A stretch of DNA of 12,070 nt. It comes from PVC group bacterium. GTDB lineage: Bacteria > Verrucomicrobiota > Kiritimatiellia > CAIKKV01 > PXCX01. The translations under genes were made by a program, and so were the position numbers. The DNA is taken from contig PXCX01000190.1 of NCBI GenBank assembly GCA_003565195.1, positions 1 through 12,070 on the forward strand, written 5' to 3'. Positions 6,867 through 12,070 of the stretch are shown here, in pieces (position 1 is the first letter of the stretch; the number at the start of each line of letters is the position of its first letter). The notes under the pieces are model-generated. The model saw only the letters and a list, made by a program, of their open reading frames with translations, had not been told where the DNA came from and did not search any database.

Positions 6867-8279
6867 ATGACAGAAACCAATCGATCCGTTCCAGCGACCC
6901 CGTTATTGGCCGGTTGGGCCGTCCGCAACATCACGCCGGATAAACCGGTTCAGTTACAGGGCCAACATCACGAACGGATTTCAACCCATGTCAACGATCC
7001 CTGCCTCGCAACGGCGCTGGTCCTGCAATCACAGCCCACCGCAGGCAAACCCGATCATGTTATGATGGTCTCTTGTGACCTGTGCATGATCCCGCGGGTT
7101 TTGATCGACCGTATCCGCGAAAGTCTGGTCAAACGACTTCCGGCGGTTGACCCGGCGAAACTGCTTGTCCATGCCACCCATACGCATACGGGACCGGTCA
7201 TCACAAATGACCGCTTCGCCATCCGGACGGATACGACGTCCACTCCCGACGAGAACGCCGCTATTTTGATCGAGAATGTCGTAGATGCCGTCGTCGAAGC
7301 GTGGGAAAACCGGCAGCCGGTCTGTTTGTCGCGCGCGTTGGGTCATGCCGCCATCGGTTACAACCGGCGTATCTTATATGCCGACGGCAGCGCGCGAATG
7401 TATGGAAACGTCGACACCCCGGAATTCCGGTCGTTCGAAGGCGCCAGTGATCCGGGAATTGAGATATTCTATTTGCATGACGAAGAGAACCGGTTGCGTT
7501 TGATCGCCACCAGCGTCGCATGTCCGTCACAGGTAGTCGAAAACAAATATTTTGTTTCAGCCGATTTCTGGGGCGCCGCCCGTGCCCTGGTACATAAACG
7601 TCACGGTGCCGATGTCGTGCTTTACGGCATGACCAGCGCGGCGGGCGATCAATCGCCGCGCGATCTGGTGCGGCGCAACCGTAATGAACCGAACATGCGC
7701 GACATTGACGGCATGCAGGAAATGGGTCGCCGTCTGGTCAACGCCATTGATGATGCCATGGCGCATGCCCGTATTCAGGTCGGCAACGCGAATGTTCTTT
7801 CTCACCATGTCGAGGAACTGGCGTTGCCCATACGCATGGTAACCGCGGAGGATGCAGCGGAAGCCAAGACGTACCTGGCGCAATTCGACGGTAAACCGCA
7901 ACCGGCGCCCGGCACGCGCGAGGCCACGTGGATTAATCAGCAGCAAAATGTCATAAAGCGTTTCGATCTTCAGGGCAAGGATCCCGTTTATAGTTTCGAT
8001 TTACATGTCATTCGAATCGGCGATCTGGTGATCGCCAACAATCCGTTTGAATTGTATCTGGACTACGGATTACGAATCAAGGCTCGCAGTATGGCGGAGC
8101 AAACCTTCCTGATCCAGTTGGCGGGCGACCGCGGATTATATTTACCCACGGCCAAAGCTATTGCCGGCGGTCATTACGGCGCGAAAATCGCAAACAATAA
8201 AGTCGGTCCCGAGGGCGGCGATAAACTGGTCGATACTACGGTTGAACGGATACAACAACTCTTTTCGCAAAACAAATAA
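6867..8279 (+). CDS. Neutral ceramidase superfamily hydrolase (substrate unknown)
   Basis: A 470-residue protein of the neutral/alkaline non-lysosomal ceramidase N-terminal family, whose characterised members are zinc amidases. Shared features are the opening AGWAVRNITPD (15-25), VMMVSCDLCMIP (65-76), the HATHTHTGP motif (102-110), SADFWG (231-236), SAAGDQSPRD (257-266) with the serine of the GDxSP nucleophile motif, and a C-terminal segment with NNPFELYLDYG (391-401). The position where family members usually have a zinc-binding His-Pro instead reads ACPSQ (218-222). No signal peptide is visible, unlike secreted ceramidases, and the ceramidase C-terminal domain is absent, so ceramide is not a safe substrate call. 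The ATG at 6867 fits the homologous start better than the TTG at 6822; its ribosome-binding site is weak. A DegT aminotransferase follows 12 bases after the stop. Confidence 0.8.
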   Translation: MTETNRSVPATPLLAGWAVRNITPDKPVQLQGQHHERISTHVNDPCLATALVLQSQPTAGKPDHVMMVSCDLCMIPRVLIDRIRESLVKRLPAVDPAKLLVHATHTHTGPVITNDRFAIRTDTTSTPDENAAILIENVVDAVVEAWENRQPVCLSRALGHAAIGYNRRILYADGSARMYGNVDTPEFRSFEGASDPGIEIFYLHDEENRLRLIATSVACPSQVVENKYFVSADFWGAARALVHKRHGADVVLYGMTSAAGDQSPRDLVRRNRNEPNMRDIDGMQEMGRRLVNAIDDAMAHARIQVGNANVLSHHVEELALPIRMVTAEDAAEAKTYLAQFDGKPQPAPGTREATWINQQQNVIKRFDLQGKDPVYSFDLHVIRIGDLVIANNPFELYLDYGLRIKARSMAEQTFLIQLAGDRGLYLPTAKAIAGGHYGAKIANNKVGPEGGDKLVDTTVERIQQLFSQNK

Positions 8280-8291
8280 CAGAGGAAAAAA

Positions 8292-9557
8292 ATGGAAAAA
8301 ATGGCAATATTCGGCGGCAAACAGGCGGTTCCGGAAGGCTTGATCAAGAACTGGCCACCGATCGACGATACAGACCGCAACTTAATCATGGCATCGCTTG
8401 AAAGCGGCAAACATGCTTTTGGACCCAATTGCGTTGAATTTCAAAAGGAATTCGCCGCCTGGAACGGCAATCAATTTGCGATCAACACAAATTCGGGAAC
8501 GGCAGCGCTACACATGGGGATTTCGGCATGCGGTTGCGGCGCGGGCGACGAAGTGATCGTGACCGCTTATTCATGGTCGTCATCGGCAACCTGTATCCTG
8601 CACCACAATTGCATCCCGGTATTTGTCGATATTAAATTTGAAACCATGAATATCGATGAAGACAAAATCGAGGCTGCCATCACCCCTAAAACCAAGGCGA
8701 TTGTCGCCGTCCATCTTCACGGGCTGCCGGTGAACATGGAAAAGGTTATGGCAATCGCCAAACGCCACAACCTCAAGGTCATCGAAGACGCCTGTCAAGC
8801 ACACGGCGCACTATTCCAGGGCCGCAAGGTGGGCACCTGGGGAGATTGCGCGGCGTTCAGTTTCAACCAAAACAAATGTTTGTGTACCGGCGAAGGCGGA
8901 ATGTTCGTCAGCAATGACGAAACCATCTACAATAACGCCAAACAGCTTTGGTCGTTCGGAGAGACGCGGACCCCGGCCGAAGACCGCGATTATCACGTCT
9001 ATGCCCTGGGTTGGATGTATCGATGCAACGATTTGACGGCGGCATTCGGGCGCGCGCAATTGGCCAAGATGGACGGCTACCATGAAACACTGGCCGCCAA
9101 TGTCAAAAAAATGAACGAATGCCTGGCAGGTACACCACACCTGATTTTGCCTGAGGATTATCCCGGCGCCGAAGGAAACGGATATAACTATACCATGCGT
9201 TTCGATATGGAAGCACTGGGCCATGCCGACGATCCGCGCGCATTCCGCGACAAAATAGTACGGGCCATGAAGGCCGAAGGCGTTCAAACCGGCGTATGGC
9301 AAAACTTCATTCTGCCGGCCATGACGGTGTTCCAGGCCAAGAACGGTTACGGTCAGGGATGTCCCTGGGATTGTCCGCATTCACAACCGGTCGACTACAA
9401 TCCAGCCCAATATCCAATGGCCCAGAAGCATACCGATGCACACACCGGGATGACCCAACCGTTGCGGGCGCCCAACGGTCCGGATGCCGCCGAGGCGACC
9501 GCTGCCGGGATCCGTAAGGTCATGGAACAGGCCGAAAAACTGAACGATCTGGAGTAA
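8292..9557 (+). CDS. DegT/DnrJ/EryC1/StrS family PLP-dependent aminotransferase
   Basis: A 421-residue fold-type I aminotransferase. Members commonly transfer an amino group to a keto-sugar or keto-cyclitol. Visible elements are NSGTAALHMG (68-76) for phosphate binding, EDACQAHGA (165-173) with Asp167 expected to contact the PLP ring nitrogen, and SFNQNKCLCTGEGGM (190-204) with Lys195 as the likely Schiff-base lysine. The C-terminal half has a GCPWDCP segment (356-362) that I associate with a DegT subgroup annotated as scyllo-inosose- or AHBA-type aminotransferases; the true substrate is unknown. The start is supported by GAGGA 5 bases upstream. Its position 12 bases after the ceramidase-like gene suggests one operon. 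A pairing of an amide hydrolase with an amino-transfer enzyme is suggestive, but no sugar nucleotide enzyme or glycosyltransferase is nearby. Confidence 0.92.
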   Translation: MEKMAIFGGKQAVPEGLIKNWPPIDDTDRNLIMASLESGKHAFGPNCVEFQKEFAAWNGNQFAINTNSGTAALHMGISACGCGAGDEVIVTAYSWSSSATCILHHNCIPVFVDIKFETMNIDEDKIEAAITPKTKAIVAVHLHGLPVNMEKVMAIAKRHNLKVIEDACQAHGALFQGRKVGTWGDCAAFSFNQNKCLCTGEGGMFVSNDETIYNNAKQLWSFGETRTPAEDRDYHVYALGWMYRCNDLTAAFGRAQLAKMDGYHETLAANVKKMNECLAGTPHLILPEDYPGAEGNGYNYTMRFDMEALGHADDPRAFRDKIVRAMKAEGVQTGVWQNFILPAMTVFQAKNGYGQGCPWDCPHSQPVDYNPAQYPMAQKHTDAHTGMTQPLRAPNGPDAAEATAAGIRKVMEQAEKLNDLE

Positions 9558-9580
9558 CCCGATGACGGTTGCCTGCAATC

Positions 9581-11746
9581 ATGCAATTCGCGCATGAATG
9601 GGTTCTCTCATTACTCGTCATAGTACCCGTTATCGGTGCCGTATGGCTGTGGTTGATACGGCGGCAATGGCGCCGGTTCGAACTGATGTTCGATCCGGCG
9701 CTCCGCAACAGGTTTGTGCCACCGCCGTCTTGGCACCGTCTGGCACCCCAATTTATTTGCCTGTTACTAGCTCTCAGCTTGGCCGTGATTGCGCTCGCGC
9801 GTCCACGCTGGGGAATGTTCGATCAGGACCTTGTCGAACCGCAACACGATCTGGTCGTGGCATTGGATGTATCCCGCTCAATGCTTGCGCGCGATGTCTC
9901 ACCCAACCGCCTCGAACGGGCAAAAGCGATGGTGTACGACCTGATCCAAGCCAACGCTGACAAACGGATCGCCCTGGTAGCTTTCCGTGCCGGCGCCCAA
10001 AGGATTTGTCCACTTACCCGCGATACCGATTTTCTGTTGCAAACCCTAAACGGAATGCATATCGATTCGGCGCCACAAGGTCCCACCGATTTGGCGCCTG
10101 CCATTCATATGGCGCTCGATTCGTTCGATCCCGATCGCACCGGATCACGTACCGTATTCTTGATATCTGACGGCGAAGATCTTGCCGGCCGGATGGACGA
10201 TGCATTGCAGGATGCCCTCCGGAACGAGGTACGGTTCATCACCATCGGCATTGGTACCAAAGACGGCGCGCCAATTCCCGACGAACGATCACCGACCGGA
10301 TACCAGAAATACGATGGCGAACGCGTCGTCACACGGCTTATCCATGAAACACTCGAACGAATTGCCCGCGAAACCGGCGGCATACATGTTCCGGCCGCCG
10401 AAGACATGATCGATCTGTACAGTGTTTTGCGGCAATTTCCCCCACCTGTCACCACCGATCCTCAAACCAAAGAATGGGTTGCAGACTTAACCGAACAGTA
10501 TCCGTGGTTTTTGTTGGCGGCAGTTCTCTTTTTGCTGACTACTGTTTTTTTAAGTCGGGGACGAATCCCTGCCGACATCGCGCGCGAAACACTGGTGGCG
10601 GTGTTGCTGTTCTGGTCAATGCCGGCATCCGGACATGGCAATACGGCGAATGACTCGCCGCCGCCCCCGGCAAGACCGGCACGTCAGGCGATTGATCGAT
10701 ATCATCGCGGAGATCACCGGGCGGCTGCCGAATTATTCGAAATAGCTGAGGCCCGCGAAACCAGCCCGGCCATCAGGGCCACCCTGCTCTACAACGCCGC
10801 TTACGCCCGATACCGTGCCGGCGATTACGACACCGCTGTTTATCGCTTTCAAGAGGCACTCGACCTGGATTCCGAACCCCGGCCTGCTCTGCGACACGAT
10901 CTTGCGCTCGCAAAACTCGCGGCAGCCCGAACCGCGTTGCGCGAGGCAACAAACAACATCGACCGGATCACCGATATCCGCGCAAGTTTACAGCATGCCA
11001 TTGCGCAAGTCGAACAGGCTTTGCAGGAAAGCCCGCAACAGCAGGCATGGCATTCGACATACAATCATCTGGATCAAACCCTGGCGCATGTCATGGCCAT
11101 CGAACAGTCGCTTCAAATCGTTGCGGAATACGGGGACTGGACGCCTTCCGAACTTATTGATGAACTTCTGCAACGCCAGCGTGTCATCCACCGCGATTTG
11201 GCGTCCGCCGACCGTGCCCCCCTGCCCCAGAGATTACGACGGCAACAGGAATTAGCCCACCAACAACGCGCTGTTGCCGACCTAACACCGATCCTGTCGA
11301 CGGCTGTCGGCAAGGACTCTGATCACGCGCAACAAATCCAGGCCGCGGCGCAAACCACACGCAAGGCCGTCGATTGGATCGCCGATGGCGACGACCGGGC
11401 GGCGGCGACGGCACACCATGCCGTCGTTTTATTTGAAACCATTCAGCAATTATTGCCGCCGCTACCGGATGACCCGGAACCCGAACCACCGGAAAAAAAA
11501 CCGGATGACCCGAATGATACGCCGGAACTGCCGATCCCTTTCGATCCACCGCCACATATCCGGGATATCCCGGATGATCCTCCAGACATTCCGGAAGCCC
11601 CAGATAAAGAGATCCCTGGCGATGAGCTCTGGGATACCGAGCAGATTGACATGTTGCTCGACAAAATCCGCAGGCACGAACGCGATTATCTGGATGAGCG
11701 CCGCCGCCGCACAATCTCGCCGGCGCCTGAAGACCGCGATTGGTAA
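9581..11746 (+). CDS. Membrane VWA-TPR protein, BatB/BatC-like fusion
   Basis: A 721-residue membrane protein. Two N-terminal membrane segments (about 8-26 and 55-73) precede a von Willebrand A domain (about 90-285) with an intact MIDAS: DVSRS at 96-100, Thr169 and Asp197. A third membrane segment (about 308-325) and a hydrophobic stretch ending in PASG (about 337-350) lead to a TPR region (about 365-450), a helical region (450-625), and an acidic proline-rich linker (626-682) before a charged tail ending RDW. BatA/BatB proteins have the first part and BatC the TPR and acidic tail, so this resembles a BatB-BatC fusion. Bat proteins are linked to aerotolerance in Bacteroides and often to MoxR ATPases; none is present here. 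The ATG at 9581 gives the BatB-like MQFAHEWVLSLL start. Its ribosome-binding site is poor, and a TTG at 9569 is the alternative. It begins 23 bases after the DegT stop. Confidence 0.85.
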   Translation: MQFAHEWVLSLLVIVPVIGAVWLWLIRRQWRRFELMFDPALRNRFVPPPSWHRLAPQFICLLLALSLAVIALARPRWGMFDQDLVEPQHDLVVALDVSRSMLARDVSPNRLERAKAMVYDLIQANADKRIALVAFRAGAQRICPLTRDTDFLLQTLNGMHIDSAPQGPTDLAPAIHMALDSFDPDRTGSRTVFLISDGEDLAGRMDDALQDALRNEVRFITIGIGTKDGAPIPDERSPTGYQKYDGERVVTRLIHETLERIARETGGIHVPAAEDMIDLYSVLRQFPPPVTTDPQTKEWVADLTEQYPWFLLAAVLFLLTTVFLSRGRIPADIARETLVAVLLFWSMPASGHGNTANDSPPPPARPARQAIDRYHRGDHRAAAELFEIAEARETSPAIRATLLYNAAYARYRAGDYDTAVYRFQEALDLDSEPRPALRHDLALAKLAAARTALREATNNIDRITDIRASLQHAIAQVEQALQESPQQQAWHSTYNHLDQTLAHVMAIEQSLQIVAEYGDWTPSELIDELLQRQRVIHRDLASADRAPLPQRLRRQQELAHQQRAVADLTPILSTAVGKDSDHAQQIQAAAQTTRKAVDWIADGDDRAAATAHHAVVLFETIQQLLPPLPDDPEPEPPEKKPDDPNDTPELPIPFDPPPHIRDIPDDPPDIPEAPDKEIPGDELWDTEQIDMLLDKIRRHERDYLDERRRRTISPAPEDRDW

Positions 11747-11794
11747 GTTACAGGAAAACGCATTGCGGCTATTGCAAAACCCCGGAATATGGGA

Positions 11795-11818
11795 GGGGGG
11801 GGGTAATGCCCAAAAAAA
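11795..11818. repeat. Homopolymer tracts G9 and A7 in the 3' intergenic region
   Basis: Nine G (11795-11803) are followed eight bases later by seven A (11812-11818). Between them, an ATG at 11806 follows a GGAGG-like stretch but reads only MPKKR before a stop. The tracts are seen directly; they may be a variable site, a sequencing-error hotspot or nothing functional. No other gene is supported between 11747 and 11865. Confidence 0.6.
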
Positions 11819-11840
11819 GATAGCATTAGAAACGGGGCTT

Positions 11841-11866
11841 ATGTCAGCGCCATGCCTGACTGACAT
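11841..11866. repeat. 7-bp inverted repeat at the 3' end region
   Basis: ATGTCAG (11841-11847) and CTGACAT (11860-11866) are perfect inverted copies around 12 bases. The right arm touches the stop codon of the possible minus-strand frame, so it may be a 3' hairpin of that transcript. On the minus strand a T7 run follows, but about 22 bases away, which is too far for a standard intrinsic terminator. Confidence 0.4.
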
Positions 11867-12070
11867 CAGTCCGCAATCGGCCTGCTGAACCAGGGCTGTC
11901 GTCGCCAACGCAAACGAGGCGGCACCATTGCGTTATACCCTTCCAGTATGCATGCCAGTGACTTTTCATCAGAGCTATCGCACCAGGTCAGCGACCGGAC
12001 CAAAACCCGCCAATCACGCGCGCAACGCAAACGACTTAGCCTCCGGCAATAACGGACTCCATCCATATCC
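11866..12070 (-). CDS. Possible partial gene of unknown function, running in from the right
   Basis: Reading leftward from the window edge, 67 codons are open and end in TGA at 11868-11866. An internal ATG occurs at 12066, but the frame is open to the edge, so the gene may begin outside. I do not recognise the product: it is rich in Arg and Trp and ends in a segment PPRLRWRRQPWFSRPIAD. It has no visible membrane segment or familiar motif. It would converge with the VWA-TPR gene, leaving about 120 bases between the stops, which is a sensible arrangement. Open frames also exist on the plus strand here (for example 11864-12049), so coding status is uncertain. Confidence 0.3.
   Translation of the reverse strand, partial: DMDGVRYCRRLSRLRCARDWRVLVRSLTWCDSSDEKSLACILEGYNAMVPPRLRWRRQPWFSRPIAD

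Noticed and set aside
8811..9380. Antisense frame of 189 codons opposite the DegT gene
   Set aside because: It is a shadow of a clear aminotransferase gene; no family resemblance.
11184..11714. Antisense frame of 176 codons opposite the VWA-TPR tail
   Set aside because: Explained by the base composition of the proline/aspartate-rich coding sequence; no motifs.
11385..11888. Plus-strand frame of 167 codons running past the VWA-TPR stop
   Set aside because: The first two thirds are out of frame within the VWA-TPR gene, and the rest depends on the G9 and A7 tracts. The VWA-TPR frame ends naturally with RDW, so a frameshift is not needed.
1..12070. CRISPR arrays, insertion sequences, tRNA or rRNA genes, phage genes
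   Set aside because: No regularly spaced repeats, transposase, terminal inverted repeats with target duplication, cloverleaf sequence or phage protein was noticed on reading either strand.

Overview
This window of about 12 kb is ordinary bacterial chromosome at moderate GC. It carries nine gene calls: two on the minus strand at the left, six consecutive genes on the plus strand, and a doubtful partial minus-strand frame at the right edge. The best taxonomic hint is the secreted protein at 4394-6631. Its C-terminal third (Asp/Pro/Asn-rich linker, then a 'YTLQ...W..VPG...YYRIKV' module) resembles modules I associate with the PVC group, particularly Kiritimatiellota, Lentisphaerota and Verrucomicrobiota. 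The ceramidase-superfamily/DegT pair and the von Willebrand-TPR protein fit the same assignment. This is inference from protein style; no rRNA or marker tree is available here.

Left part (1-2110): cysD and cysN, the two subunits of assimilatory ATP sulfurylase, run leftward and are nearly abutting; cysN leaves the window. Their 5' region holds a good sigma70-type promoter and, just downstream of its -10, a perfect 14-bp palindrome that could be an operator. The intergenic region is divergent, shared with a tandem universal stress protein.

Middle part (2111-6631): a tandem UspA-domain protein, a TrmJ-type tRNA 2'-O-methyltransferase, riboflavin synthase and a large secreted CAP/SCP-domain protein lie in one direction. 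The gaps are 29 and 9 bases, and the last pair overlaps by 8 bases, so they may form one transcript. The functions (stress, tRNA modification, flavin synthesis, secreted protein) do not form a known pathway.

Right part (6632-12070): a 235-base intergenic region contains two stem-loops and a plausible promoter. It is followed by a second close-packed group: a cytoplasmic ceramidase-superfamily protein, a DegT/DnrJ/EryC1/StrS PLP aminotransferase, and a membrane protein that combines a BatA/BatB-like von Willebrand A domain with a BatC-like TPR and acidic proline-rich tail. The last 324 bases hold homopolymer tracts, an inverted repeat and possibly the 3' end of an unrecognised minus-strand gene.

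No CRISPR array, insertion sequence, tRNA, rRNA or prophage gene was seen. No clearly new multigene system is evident. The points most worth a second look are the ceramidase-like/DegT/VWA-TPR group, the altered metal-site motif of the ceramidase-like protein, the secreted CAP protein coupled to ribE, and the cysDN operator-like palindrome.
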